A stretch of 64,000 bases of DNA from assembly GCA_963736715.1 (NCBI GenBank), contig CAVTQA010000010.1, positions 248,001 through 312,000 on the forward strand, in the 5' to 3' direction. The notes below the pieces were generated by a model, which searched no databases, had not been told where the DNA came from, and saw nothing but the letters and a program-made list of their open reading frames with translations. Positions 55,483 to 64,000 of the stretch are shown here, one piece after another. How positions within the stretch are numbered: position 1 is the first letter of the stretch; each line of letters begins with the position of its first letter. The stretch comes from AP-15 sp963736715 (GTDB lineage Bacteria; Pseudomonadota; Alphaproteobacteria; ATCC43930; CGMCC-115725). The position numbers and the translations under genes were made by a program.

Positions 55483-56310
55483 CTAACCGCGGGTTGCGAA
55501 AAGTGAGAAGGCCAGCGGCAGCCAGGGCTTGCCGGGCCAGCGATATAGGCCCGAGGCGTCTTTGACGAGCACGCGGAACATGCGCCACGGCACTCCGTCG
55601 TGCTCGTGCAGCCAGCTGAGAGTCATGCCCGACGCAATCAGGCTGGTGATGACGTCACCGAGGGGATGGATCCAGTTGTAGGTAGTTGCATTGGTGAGCC
55701 GCGCTGCGGGGTCTACATAATCGCCCGGGTCCGTGTCGACGATCGGGTCGCGGGAGAAATACGGCGCGAACCAGCTCGGCATGCCGTCGGGAGAGACGGC
55801 GCCGTCATCTAACACGTAGGCGGTGGGATGGCCGTCGGCGAGATAGAGCGATCCGCCTGGACGCAGCAGCGCCGCGACGATCTGCGCCCATCGAGAAATG
55901 TCGGGCAGCCAGCAGATGGCGCCCCAGGTGACGAACACGATGTCGAAACGATGGGGCGGCGGGATCGCCGCCAACGCGTCATAGAGATCCGCATGAACAA
56001 AGCGCGCGCGGTTGGCGAGACCGAGCTCGTCAGCCAGCTTGCACGCCACCTCGATGGCGGGCGCCGAGAAATCGAGGCCGACTACCGACGCGCCACGCTG
56101 CGCCAGTGTTAGGCTATCCGCCCCGAAATGGCATTGCAGGTGGGCGAGGCGCTTGCCTTTGACCGCGGGCAGCTCCGCCTCCTCAATGGCGTTCAACTTA
56201 CCGCGCCCGGCCCGCAGGTCGGAGAGATCGTAGCCGCCCGGGCCGATATGGATGCCGACACGCTCGTCCCAGCTGGCACGATTGGCGCGATACCACTCAG
56301 GTTCGGTCAT
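55483..56310 (-). CDS. class I SAM-dependent methyltransferase
   Basis: 275 residues. Motif I is LAHLQCHFGADSLTLAQRGA, with the acidic ribose ligand in VVGLDFSAPAIEVACKLAD and motif II HRFDIVFVTWGAICWLPDIS. The N-terminus (EWYRANRASWDERVGIHI) and C-terminal GDVITSLIASGMTLSWLHEH with DGVPWRMF are shared by a family of small-molecule methyltransferases. Substrate unknown. Convergent with nadK, 7 bases apart. Confidence 0.85.
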   Translation of the reverse strand: MTEPEWYRANRASWDERVGIHIGPGGYDLSDLRAGRGKLNAIEEAELPAVKGKRLAHLQCHFGADSLTLAQRGASVVGLDFSAPAIEVACKLADELGLANRARFVHADLYDALAAIPPPHRFDIVFVTWGAICWLPDISRWAQIVAALLRPGGSLYLADGHPTAYVLDDGAVSPDGMPSWFAPYFSRDPIVDTDPGDYVDPAARLTNATTYNWIHPLGDVITSLIASGMTLSWLHEHDGVPWRMFRVLVKDASGLYRWPGKPWLPLAFSLFATRG

Positions 56311-56350
56311 GACGACACCTATGTGCCCGACCGGCCGATCCGGAAAGCCG

Positions 56351-57425
56351 TTACCGAGCGACGGCCGGTGGCGGGGGTTTTCCGAGTAGGAGGCGGAGGG
56401 CTGAACGCAGCTGGCCTTTCAGTGTCGCCTTGCGCGGCTCGATGAGGCTCGCCAATCCGAGCGCTCCGCCGAGGGCGAGACCAAAAACAAGGACGCGGTG
56501 CCGTACTCCGTCAGGCGGCCCCGGCACCACGACGGCGAAGAAATTCAGCAGGGGGTAATGCAGTAAGTAGAGCCCGAAGGACGTTCCCGCGAGCCCGCGA
56601 ACCAGCCTTTCGGACCGACGCCCCGGCATCGGGAGCTGCACATTGGCGAGACCAATGATAAAAAACGCAACGAGGGCGCCGAGGACGAAATCATAGGCCG
56701 ACGAGTTCGGGCGGCAGCCACCCGCTGCTCGGGTGCCAAAACAGCTGCTCGCCGCCGAGCGCCTCCAGCGCGATAAAGCCGGCCAAGCACACGACTACCA
56801 GGGGTCGCCCTAACCGCCGGGGAAGCTCGGCCCGCCATCGCCACGCCGCAACCCCCATCAGCCATACCGGGAGGAGGAAAAAAATCCTCGGCCCGGCCAC
56901 CAGTGCCGTAACGATGAGGGCCGCTGTCCGTAATCGCCCCCGCAAAAATGTGGCAGCTGCAAATAGGATATAATACCAGGCCTCGTAATTGAGCGACCAA
57001 TAAGGGACGTTGAAGCCGGGGAGAACTCGTATCATCCAGCTCTCGCCGAGAAACACCGCCGAGAGTGCATAATCGGTCACTGTATGGGCCACGCCGTGGC
57101 CCCATTCCGGACCGTACAATCTCGGGTCGATTGCTTTGCCGAGGCTATCGAGCACCGCCGTCACGACGAAGGCGGGGATGATCACCGAATAGAGCCGAGC
57201 AACACGGCTGAGGCCGTACTCCTGGAGGGTACGTTCCCGCGTGTCGCTCACCCAGGCGATGACAAAACCCGACAGCACAAAGAACACGAGAACAGCGGTT
57301 CGCCCACCATCGAACTGCCAGAATAAACCCCCGCTAAAACGCTGAATGGAGTAATGCGACACAAAAACCGCAAAGGCTGCGCCGAACCGCAACGCGTCGA
57401 GATAAAGCGAAAGTGCGTCGGTCAT
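56351..57425 (-). pseudogene. acyltransferase-3 family membrane protein, frame-broken
   Basis: From ATG 57425 it reads LDALRFGAAFAVFVSHYSIQ, GRTAVLVFFVLSGFVIAWVS (AT3 HxxD-type region replaced by SHYSIQ) and WSLNYEAWYYILFAAATFLR over eight membrane helices. At about 56708 one base seems inserted: LPPELVGL-stop becomes LPPNSSAYDFVLGALVAFFI on removing it, then GTSFGLYLLHYPLLNFFAVV to the stop at 56351. Repaired length 357 residues. Such enzymes O-acylate surface polysaccharides or lipids. The C-terminal two helices are lost as given. Confidence 0.8.
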
Positions 57426-57467
57426 CGGACGGGCAGGATTACCCGCCCGACCGCCACGCTGTCGGCG

Positions 57468-57905
57468 TCAGGAGAGCCCCAGCGGCTGGCCGTCCAGGTC
57501 CTCCGCCCTGTCGATTTCGATCAGGACCGCATAGCCGCTCTTCTGCGGATCACGGTCCTTCTCCGGTTGGACGAGACGCCGCCACACCTCCTCGTAGATC
57601 GGACCCGAGCGGTAAATCCGCGCGCGACCGTAGAACCGCGCAATCCCGCCTTTGGGAAGCACGCCCTCTTCGCGCAATTGCGGCTTGCGGAAATACACGG
57701 TCAATGGAGTGCCGTCCGCAAGGTTCTCGTTGGTCGAACCTTTGCCGCGCTCCCACAGCGCGATGTGCGTATCGTCGAACACCATCGTGCTGCCGCGCGG
57801 GCTGATCTGCGCAAACCCGTTGGGCAGCACGCTGCCGACCAGGCAGACATTGGCCGGAAAAGCGGTGTCGATATGGGACTGCAGGATCTCCGGAATCTTC
57901 GCCAT
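57468..57905 (-). CDS. pyridoxamine 5'-phosphate oxidase-like FMN protein
   Basis: 145 residues from ATG 57905 (MAKIPEILQSHIDTAFPANV). The split-barrel FMN fold is indicated by CLVGSVLPNGFAQISPRGST and MVFDDTHIALWERGKGSTNE, with GIARFYGRARIYRSGPIYEE in the second half. It is 11 bases downstream of the N-formylglutamate amidohydrolase-like gene. PPOX relatives reduce diverse substrates; the specific one is unknown. Confidence 0.85.
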   Translation of the reverse strand: MAKIPEILQSHIDTAFPANVCLVGSVLPNGFAQISPRGSTMVFDDTHIALWERGKGSTNENLADGTPLTVYFRKPQLREEGVLPKGGIARFYGRARIYRSGPIYEEVWRRLVQPEKDRDPQKSGYAVLIEIDRAEDLDGQPLGLS

Positions 57906-57916
57906 CAAGCCTCCAC

Positions 57917-58789
57917 TCAATCATCCGCCGCGCAGGCGCGCGCCTCGAGTTTGGCGCTGGAAAAACCCCTCAGAGCCTCCATCATAAAGGTGATGTCGGC
58001 CTGCAACCGGTCGAAGCCGCGTGTCTTTTCCAGCGTTTTCTGGTCCATGTAGAGGGCGCGGTCGACCTCGATCTGGAGGCTGTGCCGTCTGGCTGACGGG
58101 CGGCCTTGCCGCTTGACGATTTCGACGCCTTTGTAAACCTCGTTGATGCGCACGGTGTAGCCGCGCCCCCGCAACACCCCGGCGACGAAATTGGTGAATT
58201 CCGGGGCGCACGTTGTTCCGTCGCGATCGCCCAAGACAAAATCCGCACAGTGCCCGCCCTTCTTGCCGCTGCGCTGAGACGGCATCGAATGGCAATTCAC
58301 ATGCCAGACCACCCCGAACTTGCGGTGTACTCTGTCACAAGTCTCTTCAAGCACGCGATGATAGGGGACATGGAACCGCTCGACCCGCGCCATAACTTCG
58401 GCGGCGGTCAGCTTGCGGTCGTAAATCGGGATGCCCGGCCTGGCAACGCGGCGCACCAGGCCGAGGCCGGCCCGGGTCCTATGGGAGGGCGAGAGGGGCG
58501 TCGGCCAAGTGCCGTCGATATGCATGGTGTCGAGATCGTCTGCCGCCCGGTTGGGGTCGAGATAGCTGCGCGGAAATACCGCGCCGATGAGGGTCGCTCC
58601 GAATTCTGGTGCGGCCGCGTAAAGCTCGTCGACATAAGCGTCCTCGGCCGTCCGCAAGTCGTCGAATGAGCAGCAAAAGCAAAAATCCTCGGGATAATCG
58701 GACCCGCTGTGCGGCGAGTCGAAGACCAACGGCACTTCAACCGCTCGTGGATCACGGCGCCACAACACTCCGGGGATCTCGAAGCTCAT
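57917..58789 (-). CDS. N-formylglutamate amidohydrolase family protein
   Basis: 290 residues. Family landmarks: VPLVFDSPHSGSDYPEDFCF, DAYVDELYAAAPEFGATLIG, FPRSYLDPNRAADDLD, VVWHVNCHSMPSQRSG and HSLQIEVDRALYMDQKTLEK. Zinc/active-site candidates are the His of SPHSG, the Asp-Arg pair, NCHSM and the Glu of QIEVDR. HutG-type enzymes split N-formylglutamate in histidine degradation; no hut genes are adjacent, so another formyl- or acyl-amino acid may be the substrate. First gene of a pair with the PPOX-like gene. Confidence 0.88.
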   Translation of the reverse strand: MSFEIPGVLWRRDPRAVEVPLVFDSPHSGSDYPEDFCFCCSFDDLRTAEDAYVDELYAAAPEFGATLIGAVFPRSYLDPNRAADDLDTMHIDGTWPTPLSPSHRTRAGLGLVRRVARPGIPIYDRKLTAAEVMARVERFHVPYHRVLEETCDRVHRKFGVVWHVNCHSMPSQRSGKKGGHCADFVLGDRDGTTCAPEFTNFVAGVLRGRGYTVRINEVYKGVEIVKRQGRPSARRHSLQIEVDRALYMDQKTLEKTRGFDRLQADITFMMEALRGFSSAKLEARACAADD

Positions 58790-59072
58790 GTTGTCAAGCT
58801 CGTTGGTTGCGGTGACGTCCCGAGCGCGTGTGCTCGATCACCGGCAAAGCGACTTGAAGCCTGAATGCGCACGAGGCGCGTATGGGAGCCGGCCCCCGCA
58901 AGCGGTCCCCGGCGAATTTCGAGCTGCGAATTCATTGCACAAATCTACGCATGCTCCTCTCTGCGAGCAAGCAACGAAGGTCACCCCCCGCGAACTGGCG
59001 GGTCGGCTGCACCTCGGCACAACTCATTCAGCTCCTGCGGCCTGTTGTCGGCGTGACGAGAACGCCGATCGG

Positions 59073-60074
59073 ATGCAAGATGAGCCGATAACACCTCGAG
59101 ACCGGGAGCGCCGCGTGCCCGAGCCGACCTATACAGTCGAGCTGACCCCGCCCGACATCGAACCCTACCGAGCCGGCAATACCGGGATCGATTACGTCAC
59201 GACCTTCGATAGCGGGGTCGCCGGACCGCACGTTCTCATCACCGCCTTGACTCACGGCAACGAGATTTGCGGCGCGATCGCGCTCGATCGATTGTTCCGC
59301 GCCGGGCTGCAGCCGCGACAGGGCAAGCTGACCTTGGCCTTTGACAACATCGCCGCGTATCGCAGCTTTGATGCGCGGGTCCCGACCGCATCGCGCTATG
59401 TCGACGAAGATTTCAACCGATTGTGGTCTGCCGCAACGCTCGACGGCCCGCGGCAGTCGGTGGAACTGACGCGGGCGCGCGCGTTGCGCCCGATTGTCGA
59501 TGCCGCCGATTTCCTGCTCGACATTCACTCGATGCAGTACGCGACGGCGCCGCTGATGTTGGCCGGGACACTGAACAGATCGCTGGTCTTGGCGCGGCAA
59601 GTCGGGATCCCGGAGCTGATCATGTGCGATGCCGGCCATGCCGCCGGGCCCCGGATGCGCGACTATGGCGGGTTTGGCGACCCCGGAGGAGCCAAGACCG
59701 CGCTGCTGATCGAGGCCGGCCAGCATTGGGAGCGCCGCGCTGCGGAGGTCGCGACCGATGTCATGCTGCGCTTTCTGATCGCTCTCGGCACTGTGACGCG
59801 CGATGACGCTGCGGTGCTTGCCGGCCCGGATTTCGACGCGCCCCCGCGGCAGCGCGTCATTCAAGTCACCGAAGCCGTCACGATCACCGGCGACAAATTC
59901 GAGTTCGTACAGGATTTCCGTGGACTTGAGGTTCTATCGCCGAAGGGCACCCTGATCGGCCGCGACAATGGGCGCGAAATTCGCACGCCCTACGACGAAT
60001 GCGTGCTGATCATGCCGTCGCGCCGCCTCGCCAAGGGCCAGACGGCGGTCCGCCTCGGCCGTTACGTCGAGTGA
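59073..60074 (+). CDS. succinylglutamate desuccinylase/aspartoacylase-like zinc hydrolase
   Basis: 333 residues from ATG 59073; a GTG at 59115 (VPEPTYTVELTPPDIEPYRA) with GGGAG upstream is an equally good start. Zinc motif HxxE in ITALTHGNEICGAIALDRLF, the conserved DEDFNRLW region and the His of LLDIHSMQYATAPLML, then TALLIEAGQHWERRAAEVAT with the catalytic Glu. These enzymes deacylate N-acyl amino acids. It is coupled (GTGA overlap) to the DNA glycosylase gene. Its divergent neighbour, an amidohydrolase for N-formylglutamate-like substrates, hints at shared N-acyl-amino-acid use. Confidence 0.85.
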   Translation: MQDEPITPRDRERRVPEPTYTVELTPPDIEPYRAGNTGIDYVTTFDSGVAGPHVLITALTHGNEICGAIALDRLFRAGLQPRQGKLTLAFDNIAAYRSFDARVPTASRYVDEDFNRLWSAATLDGPRQSVELTRARALRPIVDAADFLLDIHSMQYATAPLMLAGTLNRSLVLARQVGIPELIMCDAGHAAGPRMRDYGGFGDPGGAKTALLIEAGQHWERRAAEVATDVMLRFLIALGTVTRDDAAVLAGPDFDAPPRQRVIQVTEAVTITGDKFEFVQDFRGLEVLSPKGTLIGRDNGREIRTPYDECVLIMPSRRLAKGQTAVRLGRYVE

Positions 60075-60610
60075 GAGCCGGGTCCGACGAAAGCACAGCG
60101 GCCGCGCCCGCCAAACGCAGCTTTCCGCCTGTCGTCGACGCGCAGGCGCGCGTGCTGGTGCTCGGCACTCTTCCGGGTGAGGAGTCATTGCGGCGACGCG
60201 AGTATTACGCTCATCCGCGCAACCTGTTCTGGCCGATCATTTTCGCTTTATTCGGTGAGCCGCCGGCTTTGAGTTATCCGGAACGGCTGGCCTTTTTGAC
60301 GACGCATCGGATTGGCGTGTGGGATGTCTGCGAGATCGGCGAGCGCGACAGGAGCGCCGACACGACAATTCGTCTGGAACGGCCTAACGCGATCGATAAG
60401 CTGCTCGACGAGCATCCGCTAATCCGCGGCGTCGCCTTTAACGGCACGACCGCGCGGCGCCTATACGACCGCCATTTCCCGCGCCGCCCGGCTCTCACAT
60501 ACGTCGCATTGCCCTCGACGAGCCCGGCGCATGCCACGATCGACTTTTCCGCTAAGCTTGCGCGCTGGACGATATTGCGCGAGATCCTCGAACAGGACGG
60601 GCGCCTATAA
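60071..60610 (+). CDS. uracil-DNA-glycosylase-superfamily protein (deoxyinosine glycosylase type)
   Basis: 179 residues from a GTG at 60071 overlapping the previous stop. Motifs: LVLGTLPGEESLRRREYYAH PRNLFWPIIF (the active-site GxxPGxxS and substrate-pocket Asn/Phe), VAFNGTTARRLYDRHF and the terminal LPSTSPAHATIDFSAKLARW. This arrangement is that of family-6 hypoxanthine-DNA glycosylases, which remove deaminated adenine from DNA. Intact. Confidence 0.85.
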   Translation: MRAGSDESTAAAPAKRSFPPVVDAQARVLVLGTLPGEESLRRREYYAHPRNLFWPIIFALFGEPPALSYPERLAFLTTHRIGVWDVCEIGERDRSADTTIRLERPNAIDKLLDEHPLIRGVAFNGTTARRLYDRHFPRRPALTYVALPSTSPAHATIDFSAKLARWTILREILEQDGRL

Positions 60611-60626
60611 GCACCGGCGCCTTCTC

Positions 60627-63600
60627 TTACCCTAGCGGCTCGAAGAGGCGCTCGATGTCGCCGGCTTCGAGGCCGGTGCCGGTGCCGCCCGCGGCATCGT
60701 AAATTCCTGCGGCGAGCGCCTTCTTGCGCTGCTGCAGCGCAAGCATGCGCTCTTCGACCGTGCCTTGCGCGACGAGCTTGTAGACGAAGACAGGCTTGTC
60801 CTGGCCGATCCGATGCGCGCGGTCGGTCGCCTGATCCTCGACGGCCGGGTTCCACCACGGGTCGTAATGGATGACCGTGTCCGCCGCGGTCAGATTGAGG
60901 CCAGTACCGCCGGCCTTCAGGCTGATCAGGAAGAGCGGCACCTTGCCCTTCTGAAAGCGCGCGACCGGGCCGGCACGATCTTTCGTGTCGCCGCGCAATT
61001 CGACAAAATCGATGCCGGCTTCGGCCACCGCCGGCTTGATCAGGTCGAGCATGCTGGTGAATTGAGAGAACAACAGGATCTGCCGGCCTTCCTCGATCAG
61101 GGGCGGCAGCATCTCCATCAGATGCTCGAGCTTGGCGCTGGCGCTAACCTGACGCGCTGCGGTGAGCTTGACGAGGCGCGGGTCGCAGCACACCTGGCGC
61201 AATTTCAGGAGCGCGTCGAGCACGACGATATGGCTGCGGGCGAGCCCCTTCTCGGCGACCTCGTGGCGGACTTTCTCGTGCATCGCGACCCGCACGGTCT
61301 CGTAGAGATCGCGCTGCGGGCCGGCCAGCTCGAGCGGGCGCAAGATTTCGGTTTTCGGCGGCAGGTCGGCCGCCACCAGGCTCTTGGTCCGCCGCAACAG
61401 GAACGGTTTCAATCGGCCCGACAGCACGGCCCGCCGTTCGCCGTCTTGCTTCTTCTCGATCGGGGTGCGGAAGACGCGAGCAAAGCGCTTCGCGTCGCCG
61501 AGCAGGCCCGGCATCAAAAAAGCGAATTGCGACCACAGCTCGCCGAGATGGTTTTCCATCGGTGTGCCGGTGAGACACAGCCGATGGCGGGCATCGAGGC
61601 GGCAGACCAGCTGCGTCGTCTTCGCGGCGGCGTTCTTGATCGCCTGCGCTTCGTCCAGCACCGCCATGTGCCACTCGATCGGCAGCAGAAGGTCGGCGTC
61701 GCGTGACAGCAGCGCGTAAGTTGTCACCACCAGATCGGCATTATCGATTTCGGGAAAGCGGTCCGCACGATCGGGGCCGTGCAGTGACAAGACCCGCAAC
61801 TCGGGCGCCAGCCGCGCGGCCTCGGCGAGCCAGTTCGGCACGACGCTGGTCGGGCAGACGACGAGGGACGGCCGGTCGAGGCGGCCTTCACGCTTTTCGA
61901 CAAGAAAATGGGCCAACGCCTGCACCGTCTTGCCCAGCCCCATATCATCGGCAAGGATGCCGCCGAGCCCGTATCCGCGCAGAAACTGCAGCCAGTTGAG
62001 CCCCTCGCGCTGATACGGACGCAACTCGGTGCGCAGCCCGGCCGGCGGTTCGACCTCGGCGATCCCCGAAAAGCTCGACAGCCGCTCCGCCAATTCCCGC
62101 AGCCGCTCGCCGCCGAGCCAGCGCAGCCGAGTGGCCGCTTCGAGCGCGGCCAAGCCCGTCATTTCACCAGCCGAAACCCCGAGCTTGCCCTCCGTGGACA
62201 GGTTCTTCGGGTCATACAGCTCGACAAGGGTGGCCATGATCGCCTTGGTGCGCTCGAGCGGCAGGGCGACGTGCCGGCCGTCTTCGAGCCTGCCGAAGAC
62301 GGTGCCGTTATGCGCCAGCGCGTCGAGTTCGCTCGGCATGTCGCGATCGCGCAGACGTGCGAGCAAGGAACTCAGCACCGGCAGGAGCGCCACGCGTTCG
62401 CCCTCGACGACAATCCCGAGATCGAGCGAGAACCACCACCCGCTTCCCTCCTCCAGTTCAGCGGTCCATTCACCCGCGCCATCGACGACACGATGGCGAA
62501 AGCCGTCCTCGAATTCGATCCGCCAGCCCTCGCGCTCGAGTTGCGGCACCGCGTCATACAAAAAATTCGGCCATTCCCGTTGCCCCTCGGCAAAACCGAA
62601 GGCAATTCGCTCCTCGTCCCGATTTTGCGCTTCGAAAGTCTCGACGGCCTGCAACCCGAGTTCCTGCAACCGCTTCAGCGCTCTGCGCTCGGCGCTGCGG
62701 TTGCGGCGCCGCACGACGATCCGCCCCTCCTCGAAGGCGCGCAACTCGTTCCGCCGGTCTTCCGGATCGACTTCAACGCCGCCATAAGAAAAGCCGAGCA
62801 GCGCAAGGTCGACATTGTCGTCCCAGTCCTTCGTGCGCACTCCCCAATAGTTCCAGCCTCGCTTGCGTTGAACGAGCGTCAGGATCGGAACCGGCGGATC
62901 TTTGCGGATCTCTTCGACGATGTCGGAGCGCGGCCGCGGCAAGGCGAGACCCGGCAATTCGCGTTCCAGGGCGGCGCCAACCGCCTCGGCCTGCGCCTTG
63001 GTCACCGGCGGAGCCGACAATGCGAGCTTGACGAGCGGTCTGGCCAAATTGAGTGCGACAGGGCCGGCCAGGTGCTCGGCCGGAAGTACATACCAGGGCG
63101 AGGCCGAGGGCAGCACCACCGCAGACGGATCGTCAAGCGCAATGTCCACCGTCTGGCGGCCGTCCGCACCGACTTGCCAGGATAGCCGCCCCGGACGGTC
63201 CGGCCCCAAAGCCAATGGCGGCGAGGCGACATTCTGCCAGCGGCATCGGCCGGTGGCAAGGATCCGGCGCATCGCCAGGTCGGCGATCTCGGAATCTTCG
63301 GGAAGCTGGACCTGCGAGCTCCACGACCCGCCGCGCAGCAATTTGATGATGCCGCGATCGGTCGGGGTCAGGTAATTCGCGGTCGCGTTCTGCAATTGTT
63401 GGGAGGGCAAAGCGCGGTCGGCGCCCCACTCGCCCGATTTCAGGATGCGCACGACCCGCAGGTCGATGACAAAAGGCGAGCCTGGTGCGATCGGCCAGTC
63501 GAGGCGGTAGGCGATTGCTTCCGGCGAGGCGGCCGGATGCACGGCTTGGCGCAGCTGGTGCAGCCAGCCACTGACCGGCCCATCCAGCAAATCCTTTTCG

Positions 63601-63935
63601 GTCCGCTCCACCGATGGCGGGTTGCGCAATGCCTCGAGCAGCACGGCGGCCGCGTGCTTGCAGTTCCAACCGACGGGACAGCTGCATCGACCCGAGATGA
63701 CGACCGGATCGGAATCGTTGATCTCGACAAAGACATGATAGGGGCGCGGCCGCGTGCCCCTGACGGAGGCGATCAGGCGTTGCCCGCCTTTGTCCGCACG
63801 CAAGTCACGAACCGCACCTTCACGATGATAGAAACGGCCCTTCTCGAAACTACCGGGGAGGCAACGTCGGATATCGCCCTCATCAAAGGCGACTGAATTG
63901 AATGCGAGATCCTGCAACAAGGTCGTCCGCTTCAA
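60627..63935 (-). CDS. SNF2-family DEAD/DEAH helicase with SWIM zinc finger
   Basis: 1102 residues. N-terminal SWIM finger SGRCSCPVGWNCKHAAAVLL (CxCx6CxH). A long middle region is followed by the SNF2 ATPase: RPYQREGLNWLQFLRGYGLG, Walker A ILADDMGLGKTVQALAHFLV, VVCPTSVVPNWLAEAARLAP, Walker B/DExx LDEAQAIKNAAAKTTQLVCR and LTGTPMENHLGELWSQFAFL. The C-terminal helicase domain has LLFSQFTSMLDLIKPAVAEA, LISLKAGGTGLNLTAADTVI and DRAHRIGQDKPVFVYKLVAQ. HepA/RapA-like double-stranded DNA translocase; role in transcription or repair is unassigned. Convergent with the glycosylase, 16 bases apart. Confidence 0.94.
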   Translation of the reverse strand: MKRTTLLQDLAFNSVAFDEGDIRRCLPGSFEKGRFYHREGAVRDLRADKGGQRLIASVRGTRPRPYHVFVEINDSDPVVISGRCSCPVGWNCKHAAAVLLEALRNPPSVERTEKDLLDGPVSGWLHQLRQAVHPAASPEAIAYRLDWPIAPGSPFVIDLRVVRILKSGEWGADRALPSQQLQNATANYLTPTDRGIIKLLRGGSWSSQVQLPEDSEIADLAMRRILATGRCRWQNVASPPLALGPDRPGRLSWQVGADGRQTVDIALDDPSAVVLPSASPWYVLPAEHLAGPVALNLARPLVKLALSAPPVTKAQAEAVGAALERELPGLALPRPRSDIVEEIRKDPPVPILTLVQRKRGWNYWGVRTKDWDDNVDLALLGFSYGGVEVDPEDRRNELRAFEEGRIVVRRRNRSAERRALKRLQELGLQAVETFEAQNRDEERIAFGFAEGQREWPNFLYDAVPQLEREGWRIEFEDGFRHRVVDGAGEWTAELEEGSGWWFSLDLGIVVEGERVALLPVLSSLLARLRDRDMPSELDALAHNGTVFGRLEDGRHVALPLERTKAIMATLVELYDPKNLSTEGKLGVSAGEMTGLAALEAATRLRWLGGERLRELAERLSSFSGIAEVEPPAGLRTELRPYQREGLNWLQFLRGYGLGGILADDMGLGKTVQALAHFLVEKREGRLDRPSLVVCPTSVVPNWLAEAARLAPELRVLSLHGPDRADRFPEIDNADLVVTTYALLSRDADLLLPIEWHMAVLDEAQAIKNAAAKTTQLVCRLDARHRLCLTGTPMENHLGELWSQFAFLMPGLLGDAKRFARVFRTPIEKKQDGERRAVLSGRLKPFLLRRTKSLVAADLPPKTEILRPLELAGPQRDLYETVRVAMHEKVRHEVAEKGLARSHIVVLDALLKLRQVCCDPRLVKLTAARQVSASAKLEHLMEMLPPLIEEGRQILLFSQFTSMLDLIKPAVAEAGIDFVELRGDTKDRAGPVARFQKGKVPLFLISLKAGGTGLNLTAADTVIHYDPWWNPAVEDQATDRAHRIGQDKPVFVYKLVAQGTVEERMLALQQRKKALAAGIYDAAGGTGTGLEAGDIERLFEPLG

Positions 63936-64000
63936 GATAGGGGGCCGCCAATCGGCTATGCCAGTCTCGACCGAGCCCCGTTGGTGTCAAGCGGCTGCCG

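Noticed and set aside
61908..63185. 425-codon plus-strand frame across the helicase gene
   Set aside because: Antisense shadow of the SNF2 helicase; the minus frame carries all helicase motifs.

Overview
The window is a 64 kb piece of a GC-rich alphaproteobacterial chromosome. The strongest evidence is an adjacent ctrA (49937-50686) and chpT (50715-51446), the CtrA cell-cycle phosphorelay found only in Alphaproteobacteria. Gene styles (mmsA, yejE, D-carbamoylase, LVIVD-repeat protein) and the dispersed palindromic repeats also fit a free-living, catabolically broad Rhodospirillales or Hyphomicrobiales-like organism. I cannot name the genus. I saw no rRNA, tRNA or CRISPR array.

Layout. 1-3.9 kb: a short-chain dehydrogenase cut by the window edge, a haloalkane dehalogenase, a TrmJ-type tRNA methyltransferase and cysS. 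3.9-7.3 kb: a low-density strip of broken genes (DUF4926/DUF6883 remnants, a second 3' end of mmsA, a serine-recombinase stub) around an orphan 288-residue gene and a possible 26-residue membrane peptide; it looks like a decayed integrated element at the 3' end of mmsA. 7.3-14.5 kb: mmsA, a YdcF-like protein, RNase Z, a COG0523 GTPase and a MotA/TolQ-like plus OmpA-like envelope pair. 14.5-22.4 kb: sparse and repeat-rich, with a GNAT, an NTF2-like secreted protein, an LVIVD-repeat secreted protein next to a BamE-like protein, and TonB and cupin remnants. 22.4-30.2 kb: an inositol-monophosphatase-family and formyltransferase pair, a membrane histidine kinase, yejE plus a frame-broken yejF, and asd. 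30.2-37.9 kb: Mpo1-like, AhpD-like and VOC genes, gamma-glutamyltransferase, then dihydropyrimidinase and N-carbamoyl-D-amino-acid hydrolase, which together would turn hydantoins into D-amino acids. 37.9-44 kb: a broken GNAT, an antitoxin-like gene whose partner is cut by an internally deleted IS3-family element, a large acyl-CoA synthetase/GNAT fusion, CBS and DUF488 proteins. 43.9-48.2 kb: a minus-strand catabolic run (SDR, amidohydrolase, 2-oxoacid dehydrogenase E1 beta and alpha, DUF1348). 49.4-51.4 kb: a CRP/FNR-type palindrome, ctrA and convergent chpT. 51.5-55.5 kb: molybdenum-cofactor genes (mobA, fdhD, moaA) and nadK. 55.5-64 kb: methyltransferase, acyltransferase, PPOX and N-formylglutamate-amidohydrolase-like genes, a desuccinylase-like metallohydrolase, a uracil/hypoxanthine DNA glycosylase and a large SWIM-SNF2 helicase.

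A striking global feature is that seven genes (DUF4926, cupin, yejF, ggt, dihydropyrimidinase, the acyl-CoA synthetase fusion and an acyltransferase) each contain one frame break in the same direction, as if one base had been inserted. Housekeeping genes in between are intact. This is either assembly insertion error or recent decay of accessory genes, and should be settled from reads.
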